From Ga0077555 sp041397775 (GTDB lineage: Bacteria; Pseudomonadota; Alphaproteobacteria; Rhizobiales; Hyphomicrobiaceae), in NCBI GenBank assembly GCA_041397775.1, contig JAWKWB010000009.1, positions 124,001 to 188,000 of the forward strand: a DNA stretch of 64,000 bases. Reading direction: 5' to 3'. The translations under genes were made by a program, and so were the position numbers. Under the pieces are notes generated by a model. The model had not been told where the DNA came from, did no database searches, and saw only the letters and a program-made list of their open reading frames with translations. Positions 18,138 to 27,163 of the stretch are shown piece by piece; position 1 is the first letter of the stretch, and each line of letters begins with the position of its first letter.

Positions 18138-19403
18138 ATGACCAAGACCCCAAAGGGCAAGACGAGCCGTCGCGACGTCATCAAGGGAGCGGGCGTCACG
18201 GCCGCCGCCGCGATCGGTGGCTTTCCGTTCATCTCACGTGCCGAGAACAAGCCGATCAAGGTCGGCATGGTCACGATCCAGTCGGGCCGCTTCGCCGTGA
18301 TCGGGTCGACCTCGTCGCACGGCGCGTTGATGGAGATCGACAAGTTCAACGCTGCCGGCGGCCTGAACGGCCGCAAGATCGAGCTGATCGTCCGCGACAG
18401 CAAGGGCAAGCCCGAGGAATCGACGCGCATCGTGCGCGAGTTCGTCAATAGCGACGGCTGCGAGATCATCTTCGATTCCGACAGCTCCGCGGCTGCGTTC
18501 GCCGTGCAGGAAGCCGTGAAGGAACTCGGCGTCCTCAACGTGCACATGAACTCCGAGACGTCTTCGCTGACGGCGGACCCCAAGAACCGCTCGTGGAACT
18601 CGTTCCGCGCCGCGCGCCAGGGCATCCACGACGCGATTGCCGGCGGCGCCTACGCGGCCGAGGTCTCGAAGGCCAAGGGCCTCAAGCGCTGGATGGGTTG
18701 CTCGCCCGACTATGCCTACGGCCGCGACAGCAACAAGCTGTTTTTCCAGTATCTCAAGCACTTCAACAAGGATGTCGAGGTCGTCGGCGAAAGCTGGCCG
18801 AAGCTCGCCCAGCCCGACTACACCGAGCAGCTCACCAAGATCCTGCAGACGAAGCCCCAGGCCCTCTACTCCTGCCTGTGGGGCGGCGACCTGACGGCCT
18901 TCATCGACCAGAGCAACATCTACAACCTGTTCGCGCAGACCCAGGTGTTCGCGATCAACGTCGCCGACTACGCGATCCTGACCGCGATCAAGAACCTGCC
19001 GAAGGGCATCCACTCGGGCAGCCGCTATCTCGCCACGTTCCCCAAGACGAAGGAGAACGCGGACTGGTCGGCCGCCTATCGCAAGAAGTTCAACGAGTTC
19101 CCTGTCAACTGGTCGTGGGAGAACGCCGCTGGCGCCCAGTTCGTGATCGAAGCGATCAAGAAGACCAACAGCGTCGACTCCAAGAAGGTCGCCGAGGCGA
19201 TGTCGGGCCTGACGATCAAGAGCCCGTTCGGCGTCGACGGTACGCTGACCATGCGCGCCGATGATCACACGGTCATCAACTACGCCACGGGTTGGGGGCA
19301 GACCATCCAGAAGGATCCCTACGTCCCCGAAGTGAAGGCGGGCGACTGGAAGGTCATCCTCGAACTCGAGAAGGAGTGGAAGAAGGCCAACAAGTACATC
19401 TGA
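18138..19403 (+). CDS. Branched-chain amino acid-type ABC transporter substrate-binding protein
   Basis: A 421-residue periplasmic-binding protein type 1 (LivJ/AmiC-like). It has a Tat-type signal (SRRDVIKGAGVTAAAAIGGFPF) ending near residue 37, then KVGMVTIQSGRFAVIG and DKFNAAGGLNGRKIELIVRDSKGKPEE, the usual first-lobe features. It starts the five-gene importer operon that continues with two permeases and two ATPases. The start at 18138 is preceded by AAGG and begins the Tat signal. The ligand may be an amino acid, amide, urea or aromatic acid; the sequence alone does not decide. The 266-bp gap before it, after oxyR, shows a GC palindrome near its start but no gene. Confidence 0.92.
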   Translation: MTKTPKGKTSRRDVIKGAGVTAAAAIGGFPFISRAENKPIKVGMVTIQSGRFAVIGSTSSHGALMEIDKFNAAGGLNGRKIELIVRDSKGKPEESTRIVREFVNSDGCEIIFDSDSSAAAFAVQEAVKELGVLNVHMNSETSSLTADPKNRSWNSFRAARQGIHDAIAGGAYAAEVSKAKGLKRWMGCSPDYAYGRDSNKLFFQYLKHFNKDVEVVGESWPKLAQPDYTEQLTKILQTKPQALYSCLWGGDLTAFIDQSNIYNLFAQTQVFAINVADYAILTAIKNLPKGIHSGSRYLATFPKTKENADWSAAYRKKFNEFPVNWSWENAAGAQFVIEAIKKTNSVDSKKVAEAMSGLTIKSPFGVDGTLTMRADDHTVINYATGWGQTIQKDPYVPEVKAGDWKVILELEKEWKKANKYI

Positions 19404-19492
19404 CCGGCCTGACTTTCTCGTTCCATGACGGGTGGGCGGCACACGTGTGCCGTCCACTGCTCCACGCTGCCACAATTCACGCAAGGTGACCT

Positions 19493-20392
19493 TTGGATCT
19501 CGGTGCTCTCGGCAATTGCCTGATTACGCCGTCGTGCGTCATCACGCAGACGACCAGCGGCCTCATCATCGGCCTGCTTCTCTTTCTCGTCGCGGCCGGT
19601 GTGTCGCTGATCTTCGGCGTCCTGAAAGTGGTGAACTTCGCCCACGGCTCGTTCTACATGCTGGGCGCCTATATCGCCTACACCGCCTACCAGGTCAGCG
19701 GCAGCTACTTCGTCGCCGTATTGGCCGGTGGCATCGGTGTCGCGATCTTCGGGTTGCTGTTCGAGCGGCTCCTGATCGCCCGCGTCTATGGTGCGCCCGT
19801 GCTGATGCAGCTTCTCGTGTGCTACGGCGTCATCCTGATCATGGACGACATGGTCAAGCTGATCTGGGGCGCCGACTTCCTGTCTTTCGGCATGCCCGGA
19901 ACATTCCAGGCCTTGCCGTTCGTGTTCGCCGGGGGTGTCGTGCCGGTGTTCTACATGTTCCTGATCGGCGTCACGCTCGCGATTGCCGTGCTGCTCGGGC
20001 TGCTCATCACCAAGACGCGCTACGGCAAGATCGTGCGCGCGGCGGCCGTCAATCCATCCATGGTCTCGGCGCTGGGCATCAACACGGGCATCGTCTACGC
20101 CAGCGTGTTCGTGCTGGGCGGTCTTCTGGCGGGGCTCGCCGGCGGACTGGCTGCACCGGTGCGGTCGCTGACGGCGGGCATGGGGCTTTCAGTGGTGGTG
20201 GAGAGCTTCATCGTGACGGTCATCGGCGGCATGGGATCGGTTGCGGGCGCCCTCGTCGGCTCGGTGCTGGTCGGCCTCGTCCGCAGTTTCGGCACGATCG
20301 GCTTCCCCTTGTTCACCGAGGGCTTGATGTTCCTGCTCATGGCTGTCGTGCTCGTGCTGAAGCCGAGTGGCCTCTTCGGCAAGGGAAATTGA
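19493..20392 (+). CDS. livH: Branched-chain amino acid-type ABC permease (LivH)
   Basis: A 299-residue inner-membrane permease with about eight hydrophobic segments. Family motifs are LIFGVLKVVNFAHGSFYMLGAY near residues 38-60 and AAVNPSMVSALGINTGIVYASVFVLGGLLAGLAGGL late in the protein. The start is an unusual TTG at 19493, supported by AAGGTG four bases upstream and by the absence of a better in-frame start. It follows the binding-protein gene and precedes livM by four bases. Confidence 0.93.
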   Translation: MDLGALGNCLITPSCVITQTTSGLIIGLLLFLVAAGVSLIFGVLKVVNFAHGSFYMLGAYIAYTAYQVSGSYFVAVLAGGIGVAIFGLLFERLLIARVYGAPVLMQLLVCYGVILIMDDMVKLIWGADFLSFGMPGTFQALPFVFAGGVVPVFYMFLIGVTLAIAVLLGLLITKTRYGKIVRAAAVNPSMVSALGINTGIVYASVFVLGGLLAGLAGGLAAPVRSLTAGMGLSVVVESFIVTVIGGMGSVAGALVGSVLVGLVRSFGTIGFPLFTEGLMFLLMAVVLVLKPSGLFGKGN

Positions 20393-20396
20393 CGCC

Positions 20397-21398
20397 ATGA
20401 AGGGAACCTCGCTCTCGCGCGACATCGTCATCGCGATCGCGGCATTCGCCGTCCTGGCGCTGCTGCCGTACCTCTTCCCCTCGAAGGGCTTCACCGATTT
20501 CGTCGTTCGCCTCGCCGCGTTCGGCATCTTCGCGACATCGCTCAACCTGCTCGTCGGCTACGCCGGCATGGAGAGCTTCGGGCATGGCCTGTTCTTCGGG
20601 CTGGGCTGCTACAGCTTCGGCCTGATCATGCAGAACTTCCCCGTGTCCATCCCGGTGGCGTTCCTGGCGACGATCCTGATCGCGGTCGTCGTGGCCGTGG
20701 TCGTCGGCTCGATCTGCGTCAACCTGAGCGAGATCTACTTCGCCTTCCTGACGCTGGCGTTCCAGATGCTCCTGCACAGCCTGATCATCGCGTGGACCCC
20801 GATCACGGGCGGCGACCAGGGGCTCACGGGTGGCGTTCCCCGCCCGCCGTTCCTCGGGATCAGGCTCGACGACTACTACCATCTCTACTTGTTCAGCGGC
20901 GGCCTGCTGATCGTCTCGCTCTTGGTGATGCACCACATCGTGCAGTCCCCGTTCGGCTACACGCTGCGCATGATCCGCGACAACGCCTCGCGGGCGCCGT
21001 TCCTGGGCATCAACGTCTTTCGCATGCGGTTGCTGGCGTATGTGATCGCGGGTGCATTCGGCGCGGTCGGCGGCATGATCATGAGCCTGTTCGTGTCGGG
21101 TGCGTTCCCCGACTTCGCCTACTGGACGATCTCGGGCGAGGCGATCTTCATGATCATGCTGGGCGGGATCACCGTCTTCCTGGGACCGATGGTCGGGGCG
21201 ACCATGCTGCTGCTGCTCAACGACGTGGTGACGAAGCTGACGAGCCACTACGGTATCGTCCTGGGCGGCGTCATCCTGCTATTCGCGCTGGGCCTGCGAA
21301 AGGGGCTCCTCGATTTCATCGCCGATATGTGGCGGGAGAGGCGCGCGCGGGATGCTGCGGCCTCGCTGACCCAGCCGGCCCAGGCGCCGGGAGAGTAA
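20397..21398 (+). CDS. livM: Branched-chain amino acid-type ABC permease (LivM)
   Basis: A 333-residue second permease of the Liv transporter, with many hydrophobic helices, the LivM-type segment FGIFATSLNLLVGYAGMESFGHGLFFGLGCYSFG, the loop GGDQGLTGGVPRPPF, and MIRDNASRAPFLGINVFRMRLLAY. ATG 20397 lies four bases after the livH stop with AAGGGA nearby. It pairs with LivH to form the channel of the importer. Confidence 0.94.
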   Translation: MKGTSLSRDIVIAIAAFAVLALLPYLFPSKGFTDFVVRLAAFGIFATSLNLLVGYAGMESFGHGLFFGLGCYSFGLIMQNFPVSIPVAFLATILIAVVVAVVVGSICVNLSEIYFAFLTLAFQMLLHSLIIAWTPITGGDQGLTGGVPRPPFLGIRLDDYYHLYLFSGGLLIVSLLVMHHIVQSPFGYTLRMIRDNASRAPFLGINVFRMRLLAYVIAGAFGAVGGMIMSLFVSGAFPDFAYWTISGEAIFMIMLGGITVFLGPMVGATMLLLLNDVVTKLTSHYGIVLGGVILLFALGLRKGLLDFIADMWRERRARDAAASLTQPAQAPGE

Positions 21399-21404
21399 GC
21401 CGCC

Positions 21405-22160
21405 ATGCTCAAGATCGAAAACCTCCGCAAATCCTTCGGTGGCGTGGTCGCGACGAACGGCGTGAGCCTCCACTTCCCGAAGGGCTCGCTCAGCGCCGTG
21501 ATCGGACCCAACGGTGCCGGCAAGACGACGTTCTTCAACCTCATCACCGGGGCCTTCAAGCCGAACTCGGGACGCATCCTGCTCGACGGGCAGGACATCG
21601 CCGGGCTGTCGCCGACCGAGATCGTGCGCCGGGGCATCGGCCGCGCCTTCCAGATCGCACGGATCTTTCCGTCCCTGACCGTTCGCGAGTCGATCCTGTG
21701 CGCCGTGCAGGCACATCGCAACCAGCACGCCATCATGCGTCGCCGATTTCCGCTCGCGGAGGATGCGGACCGGGCCGAGCACGTCATGAACCTCGTCGGC
21801 CTGACGCCGCGCGCAAATACCGTCTCGCGCAACCTTTCGCACGGCGACCAGAAGCTGCTCGATATCGCGCTGGCCCTCGTTCTGGAGCCGCAGGTGCTGC
21901 TGCTCGACGAGCCGACCGCCGGCATGGGGCCGGAGGAACGCTGGGCGATGATCGATACCGTGCAGCGCATGTGGGAGGCCGAGAAGATGACGCTTATCTT
22001 CATCGAGCACGACATGTCGATCGTCTTCAAGATCGCGCAGTCGATCAAGGTTCTGAGCTACGGCGCCGTGCTCGCGGAAGGCACGCCCGAAGAAATCCGC
22101 CGTCATCCCGAGGTCATCAAGGCCTACCTGGGCGACGAGTTCGAGGACGGCCACGCATGA
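21405..22160 (+). CDS. livG: Branched-chain amino acid-type ABC ATPase (LivG)
   Basis: A 251-residue ATPase with Walker A GPNGAGKTT, the LivG-type GIGRAFQIARIFPSLTVRE, signature LSHGDQKLLDIALAL (SHG in place of SGG, usual in LivG), Walker B VLLLDEPTAGM and switch histidine in IEHDMSIVF. The C-terminus has the LivG-specific IKAYLGDEFEDG. Its stop overlaps the livF start by four bases. Confidence 0.95.
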   Translation: MLKIENLRKSFGGVVATNGVSLHFPKGSLSAVIGPNGAGKTTFFNLITGAFKPNSGRILLDGQDIAGLSPTEIVRRGIGRAFQIARIFPSLTVRESILCAVQAHRNQHAIMRRRFPLAEDADRAEHVMNLVGLTPRANTVSRNLSHGDQKLLDIALALVLEPQVLLLDEPTAGMGPEERWAMIDTVQRMWEAEKMTLIFIEHDMSIVFKIAQSIKVLSYGAVLAEGTPEEIRRHPEVIKAYLGDEFEDGHA

Positions 22161-22876
22161 GCACCAACCGCACGATTTTCGCCGCCGATTCCATCGACGT
22201 GTTCTACGGCACGAGCCAGATCCTGTTCGGCGTCTCCGTCACCGTCACGGAGGGGCAGACGATGGCTCTGCTCGGCCGCAACGGTGCCGGCAAGTCGACG
22301 ACGCTGAAGGCGCTTGCCGGCCTGGCGCCGCCGCGCGCGGGCAAGGTTCACGTCCTGGGTGCGGAGATGCAGCGCCGCAAGCCGCATCACATCGCGCGCG
22401 CGGGCCTGGGCTATGTACCGGAGGATCGCCAGGTGTTCCCCGACCACAGCGTCGAGGACAACCTGTTGATCGGCGAGAAGAAGGGCCCCAACGGCGAGGA
22501 CTATTGGACCATCAAGCGCATCTACGAGATGCTGCCCTTGCTCGAGCCGCTGAAGGATCGCATGGCCGGCCGCCTCTCGGGGGGTGAGCAGCAGATGCTC
22601 ACGATCGGACGCACGTTGATGGGAAATCCCGTCGGCCTGCTGCTGGACGAGCCGAGCGAGGGGCTGGCGCCCGTCATCGTGCAGCAGATCGGCGTGCTGC
22701 TGCGCAAGCTGCGGGACATGGGCGTCACCGTCCTGCTGGCCGAGCAGAACATGCACTTCTGCCTGGGCATCGCCAGCCACGCCACCGTGATCGACAAGGG
22801 CGAGGTGGTCTATCGCGACACGATCGAAGGCCTGAAGGCCAACGAGGATGTGAAATCGCGCTATCTCGCGCTTTAG
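22157..22876 (+). CDS. livF: Branched-chain amino acid-type ABC ATPase (LivF)
   Basis: A 239-residue ATPase with Walker A GRNGAGKST, LGYVPEDRQVFPDHSVEDNL typical of LivF, signature LSGGEQQMLTIGRTLM, Walker B LLLDEPSEGLAP and the switch histidine replaced by glutamine-asparagine (LAEQNMHF), as is normal for LivF. The start overlaps livG (ATGA). Its TAG stop overlaps by four bases the TAA stop of the convergent hydrolase gene, leaving no room for a conventional terminator. Confidence 0.95.
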   Translation: MSTNRTIFAADSIDVFYGTSQILFGVSVTVTEGQTMALLGRNGAGKSTTLKALAGLAPPRAGKVHVLGAEMQRRKPHHIARAGLGYVPEDRQVFPDHSVEDNLLIGEKKGPNGEDYWTIKRIYEMLPLLEPLKDRMAGRLSGGEQQMLTIGRTLMGNPVGLLLDEPSEGLAPVIVQQIGVLLRKLRDMGVTVLLAEQNMHFCLGIASHATVIDKGEVVYRDTIEGLKANEDVKSRYLAL

Positions 22877-23670
22877 CCGCCGCGGGATGCGGGCTGCCCC
22901 GACAGGAAGTCGATCAGCAGCCGGTTGAAGGCATCGGGCGCTTCCCAGAACGGGGCGTGCCCGATCTCGGGGAGAGTCACGAACGCATGACCCGGCAGAT
23001 GGCCGGCAAGCAACCGCATCAGCGGCGGCGGCGCGTAGAGATCGGCCTCACCGGCAACGAGCAATACGGGACACGTCGTGCGTTCCATGTCTGCCCAGGT
23101 CAGGTCGAAGCCGGCGGGCTGCGCGACAATGCCGGTGGCGAGCGCCTGCGCACTGAGTTCGGCAAAGCGCTTCGTGCCGGCGGGGTTCGACGCCCGATAG
23201 GACGGGCCGAGCTCGATGAACTCCACGGGGACGTGCGCCTTCACCGCTGCAATTCCCAGTCGTGCATAGATCTCGCGCCAATCGGGCTCGGAGGGCGACA
23301 CGATGGAGCCTGCCAGCACGAGGGATCGCACGCGCGCGCCGTGGGCCGCGACGAACCGCATGGCGACGCCGCCGCCCGCAGCCGCGCCCACGAGGTGGAC
23401 CTGGGCGATGCCCAGTGCATCCAGAACGGCGAGGAGATCGCCGACCTGTGTGCCCGCTTGCCGTGCGTCGGTCGTCACCGTGGGGGCGTGCCCGCGCCGT
23501 GCGTAGGCGAGTGGACGAAAGCCCGCGGAGGCAAGGGCCTGCATCTGATGCGTCCAGATTTCCGCACCTTGCGAGGCGGGATGACAGAGCAGCACCGGCG
23601 CACCGTCGCCTTCTGCATCCCAGAACCATAACCGGGCTCCGGGTACGTCGATAAAACCCTCGCGTGCCAT
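22873..23670 (-). CDS. Alpha/beta hydrolase-fold protein lacking the nucleophile serine
   Basis: A 265-residue alpha/beta-hydrolase-fold protein resembling small esterases, 3-oxoadipate enol-lactonases and MenH-like enzymes. The oxyanion-side LLCHPAS, an acid residue in VAGEADLYAPP and the catalytic-histidine region LPEIGHAPFWEAPDAF are present. The nucleophile elbow reads LVGAAAGGGV: GAAAG where GxSxG is expected, with Ala97 (codon GCT, 23380-23382) in the serine position. Either it is a pseudoenzyme or it uses chemistry not needing a covalent nucleophile. It is convergent with livF, overlapping at the stops, and divergent from the metallo-beta-lactamase gene. Confidence 0.85.
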   Translation of the reverse strand: MAREGFIDVPGARLWFWDAEGDGAPVLLCHPASQGAEIWTHQMQALASAGFRPLAYARRGHAPTVTTDARQAGTQVGDLLAVLDALGIAQVHLVGAAAGGGVAMRFVAAHGARVRSLVLAGSIVSPSEPDWREIYARLGIAAVKAHVPVEFIELGPSYRASNPAGTKRFAELSAQALATGIVAQPAGFDLTWADMERTTCPVLLVAGEADLYAPPPLMRLLAGHLPGHAFVTLPEIGHAPFWEAPDAFNRLLIDFLSGQPASRGG

Positions 23671-23862
23671 CGTCGCTTCCCTGCTCCCGGCCCCCCGGCG
23701 CAGCCGGGGTGCGATGCCCTGTTGCGAGGCTAGCACGACGGGGGCTGCTTGCGCTCCACGCCCAGCGGTCATTCAATTGTCCGGCATCAATGCGATCGGT
23801 CGACGCAATGCCGCTACTTCGGCATGCTCTTGAACGGGACACGAGAAAGGGGGGGCAAAGTC

Positions 23863-25461
23863 GTGGCGATAATGATCAGGTTCTGCGGAGCGGCACGAAC
23901 GGTTACGGGCTCGTGCTATCTGATCCGCAGTCCCGGCGCGACGTTCCTCGTCGACTGCGGCCTTTTCCAGGGCTCCAAGACGCTCAAGCAGCTCAACTAC
24001 CAGCCGTTTCCGTTCGACCCGGAGGAGATCGACTTCGTTCTGCAGACGCATGCGCACATCGACCATGCGGGGTTGCTGCCGCGGCTGTGGCTCGAGGGAT
24101 TCCGGCGGGCGGTGTTCATGACGCGCGGCACCCGGGACCTCCTTTCGTACATGCTGCCCGACAGCGGTCACATCCAGGAGAGCGATGTCGAGAACCTGAA
24201 TGTGCGCAATGCGCGGCGCGACAAGCTCCAGGTCGAGCCGATCTATACGCGGGAAGACGCGGAGGCCTGCCAGGAGAATTTCCATACCGTGGAGTATGGC
24301 GTCTGGACCGAGGTCGGCGAAGGTGTTCGGGCGCGGTTCTGGAACGCCGGCCACATCCTGGGCTCGGCCTCCATCGAGATCGAGATCGCCACGGGGCGCG
24401 AGGACCAGCGCTTCCTGCGCCTGCTGTTCTCGGGAGACATCGGCCCGGAGCACAAGCTGTTCGAGCCCGATCCGGAAGCGCCGACGAATTTCGACTATGT
24501 AATCTGCGAGTCGACTTATGGCGGCCGGAGGAGAGCGCGCACGACGGAGGCGGAGCGCCGCGAGCAGCTTGCCGCCATCGTCAAGCAGGCGCTGCGCAGC
24601 GACCGTGTGCTGCTCATGCCGTTGTTCGCCGTGGAGCGTACGCAGGAGTTGCTGACGGACCTGACGCGGCTGCAGCAGTCCGGCGCCATTCCACCTGTGC
24701 CGATCTTTCTCGACTCGCCCCTGGCCATCCGCATCACCAAGGTGTTCCAGCGGCATGCGCGCGAACTCGAAGGGCTCGACAAGCAGCCCTCGCTGCTGAG
24801 CAACCCGCGCTTCCGCTTCACCGAGACGCGCGACGAGAGCAAGGCGATCGATCATTACGACGGTGGTGCGATCATTCTCGCGGCCAGCGGCATGTGCGAT
24901 GCCGGCCGCATTCGCCATCATCTCAAGCGCTGGCTGTGGAACGAGCAGGCGACCGTGCTGCTCACGGGCTATCAGGCGCAGGGCACGCTCGGCCGGCTTC
25001 TGGCCGACGGCGTCACGAGCGTGACGATCCAGGGCGACGAGATCAAGGTGCGTGCGGCGATCCGGCAGACGGATCTCTACAGCGGACATGCGGACGGCGA
25101 CGAACTGGTCGAGTGGATCAAGGAGCGCCGGCCGATCACCCGTGCACTCTTCCTGGTGCATGGCGAGGACGCGGAGATCGAGGACTTGCGTGCGCGCATG
25201 ATCGCGGAAGGCCTGGAGGAGGCGCGCGTCATCGCCCCTGTGCTCGACGACGAAATAGAGCTGCTGGCCGACGGCGCGGGGCCTTCCGTCTTGCCGGTGC
25301 CGCGCCGCCTGCAACCCGAGATGGTCGGCAAGCCCGACTGGCACAACGATCTTGCCCAACTGACGCTGGACTTGCGCGAGGCTTTCGAGGGGGCCGCCGA
25401 CGACCGCTCGCGCGGGATCCTGATGCGGCGCATGCGCCGGGCGCTCGATGACGAGCGCTGA
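23863..25461 (+). CDS. MBL-fold/beta-CASP RNA-metabolising metallo-hydrolase (CPSF-like)
   Basis: A 532-residue protein of the COG1236 (Ysh1/CPSF73-like) family. The metallo-beta-lactamase core has THAHIDHAGLLPRL (H63, H65, D67, H68) and the distal GHILGSASIEIE and SGDIGPEHK metal-ligand regions; the beta-CASP domain follows with PLFAVERTQELL and ILAASGMCDAGRI; the C-terminal part has LLTGYQAQGTLGR and VHGE, the RNA-specificity features. Bacterial members are thought to act as RNA nucleases, though few are tested. GTG 23863 is chosen because AAAGGGGGGG lies seven bases upstream; ATG 23872 is nine bases further in. It begins a short plus-strand unit with a small downstream gene. Confidence 0.9.
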   Translation: MAIMIRFCGAARTVTGSCYLIRSPGATFLVDCGLFQGSKTLKQLNYQPFPFDPEEIDFVLQTHAHIDHAGLLPRLWLEGFRRAVFMTRGTRDLLSYMLPDSGHIQESDVENLNVRNARRDKLQVEPIYTREDAEACQENFHTVEYGVWTEVGEGVRARFWNAGHILGSASIEIEIATGREDQRFLRLLFSGDIGPEHKLFEPDPEAPTNFDYVICESTYGGRRRARTTEAERREQLAAIVKQALRSDRVLLMPLFAVERTQELLTDLTRLQQSGAIPPVPIFLDSPLAIRITKVFQRHARELEGLDKQPSLLSNPRFRFTETRDESKAIDHYDGGAIILAASGMCDAGRIRHHLKRWLWNEQATVLLTGYQAQGTLGRLLADGVTSVTIQGDEIKVRAAIRQTDLYSGHADGDELVEWIKERRPITRALFLVHGEDAEIEDLRARMIAEGLEEARVIAPVLDDEIELLADGAGPSVLPVPRRLQPEMVGKPDWHNDLAQLTLDLREAFEGAADDRSRGILMRRMRRALDDER

Positions 25462-25517
25462 CTGCGGCGCCGCAGACCCCACCTCTGTCGAAACCAACGG
25501 ACAAGGAGCCTGGAGCG

Positions 25518-25742
25518 ATGTTCGATAAGGCCAAGGTCGAATTGGAGATGCTGATGCGGCAACTCGCGGAACGCCCGCACGACCGGCAGGAGCTCGAGTT
25601 CACGTTGCGCGAGAAGCTCGCGGCGATCCGCGCCGCGGGTATGCCCCTGCCGGACGATCTGGCGGCGCTGGTCGACGCCCTGGACAGTCAACTCGTCCGC
25701 GAGGAACACCAGCGCGCCCGCGATGCGCACAAGCAGGGCTGA
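25518..25742 (+). CDS. Small charged hypothetical protein
   Basis: A 74-residue acidic, helical protein of no family I recognise. Heptad-like spacing of leucine and charged residues (MLMRQLAERPHDRQELEF) suggests a short helical bundle. ATG 25518 lies 57 bp after the CPSF-like gene and is preceded by AAGGAG, which supports real translation and co-transcription. It ends 20 bp before the convergent alanine dehydrogenase stop. No signal peptide or membrane segment is present. Confidence 0.6.
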   Translation: MFDKAKVELEMLMRQLAERPHDRQELEFTLREKLAAIRAAGMPLPDDLAALVDALDSQLVREEHQRARDAHKQG

Positions 25743-25762
25743 GCGCGGATTGTCCGCGCCTG

Positions 25763-26887
25763 TCAGGCTCGTGCGGCAACGATGGCTTGCGGGTCGGCGA
25801 AGGGCTTGCCGAGTGCGTCTGCAACGGCACGATGCGTGATCCTGCCCGCATGGACGTTGAGGCCATTGCGTAGATGGGGATCGGCGGCCATCGCGGCCAA
25901 GGGTCCCTTGTCGGCGAGCGCCAGCACAAAGGGCAGCGTGGCGTTGTTGAGGGCGAAGGTGGAGGTGCGCGCCACGGCCCCGGGCATGTTGGCCACGCAA
26001 TAATGCACCACATCGTCCACCACGAAAGTCGGTTCGGCGTGCGTCGTTGGATGCGAGGTCTCGCAGGTGCCCCCCTGGTCGATGGCGATATCGACGATGA
26101 CCGAGCCGCGCCGCATGTCGCTGACGTGCTGGCGGGTCACCAGCTTGGGTGCCGCCGCTCCCGGCACGAGCACGGCGCCGATGACGAGATCGGCATCGAG
26201 GACGTATTCATCGACCGCAGCGCGGGTCGAAAAGATCGTCTTGATCGCCGCGCCGAACTGTTGCTCGAGCGCGTAGAGCCGTTCCGTGTTGATATCGAGA
26301 ATGGTGACGTCGGCCCCCAGGCCGATGGCCATCCAGGCCGCATTTTGTCCTGCCACGCCGGCGCCAAGGACGACGACCTTGGCGGGGGCCACGCCTGCGA
26401 CGCCGGCCAGCAGCATGCCGCGGCCACCCTGCTCGATCTCCAGGCAATGCGCCCCGCAATGCACGGCCATGCGTCCGGCCACCTCGCTCATCGGGGCCAG
26501 CAATGGCAAGCCGCCGCGTGGGCTCGTCACGGTTTCATAGGCGATGGCCGTCGCGCCGGAGCGTAGGAGCGCTTCGGCCTGCCTGGGATCGGGCGCCAGA
26601 TGCAGATAGGTGAACAGGGTCTGCCCCTCGCGCAGCATCGCGCATTCGGCAAGCTGGGGCTCCTTCACCTTGACGACGAGATCGGCCGTCGCGAAGACGT
26701 CGGCGGCTGTCGCGACGATGCGGGCGCCTGCCTTCGCATAGTCCTCGTCGGCGAGGCCGATCCGCGCGGCGGCGCCGGATTCCACGTACACGGCGTGGCC
26801 GTGTTCCACGGCTTCGCGTACGGAAACGGGCGTCATGCCGACGCGATACTCGTGCGTCTTGATTTCCTTTGGCACGCCGATCTTCAT
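25763..26887 (-). CDS. ald: Alanine dehydrogenase
   Basis: A 374-residue NAD-dependent alanine dehydrogenase interconverting L-alanine with pyruvate and ammonia. It starts MKIGVPKEIKTHEYRVGMTP; catalytic Lys is in VVKVKEPQ and His in YLHLAPD; the NAD-binding region VVVLGAGVAGQNAAWMAIGLGA and the late MRRGSVIVDIAIDQGG segment are present. A GAGGAG site precedes the start. The gene is single, convergent with the small plus-strand gene and divergent from the mla operon; its role would be nitrogen and carbon balance or use of alanine. Confidence 0.96.
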   Translation of the reverse strand: MKIGVPKEIKTHEYRVGMTPVSVREAVEHGHAVYVESGAAARIGLADEDYAKAGARIVATAADVFATADLVVKVKEPQLAECAMLREGQTLFTYLHLAPDPRQAEALLRSGATAIAYETVTSPRGGLPLLAPMSEVAGRMAVHCGAHCLEIEQGGRGMLLAGVAGVAPAKVVVLGAGVAGQNAAWMAIGLGADVTILDINTERLYALEQQFGAAIKTIFSTRAAVDEYVLDADLVIGAVLVPGAAAPKLVTRQHVSDMRRGSVIVDIAIDQGGTCETSHPTTHAEPTFVVDDVVHYCVANMPGAVARTSTFALNNATLPFVLALADKGPLAAMAADPHLRNGLNVHAGRITHRAVADALGKPFADPQAIVAARA

Positions 26888-27163
26888 GTCGCTCTCCTCG
26901 CAGTCCGCAGGATGCACTCGCATCGGTCCAGCTCGCACCATCATGTGAGATAGGTGCTTTGTCGCGATCCGGTAGATCATGATGCACACGGCATGCCCTG
27001 CGACGCCATGTCCGAATGGAGGAAGGCATGGCACTCATGCGGCGTCTCATGGTCGCATTGCATGAGCAAGTCTCCCCAATTGCTGTTCTTTCTGCAACAG
27101 CCGGTCACGGGTGGACGTTCCGGAGGTCCTATCGGCTTGCGGCGGGCTCAGCGTGGTCTATCA

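Noticed and set aside
23749..23862. Earlier ATG starts for the CPSF-like metallo-hydrolase (23749 and others).
   Set aside because: The extra residues have no family similarity, and the AAAGGGGGGG site suits GTG 23863.
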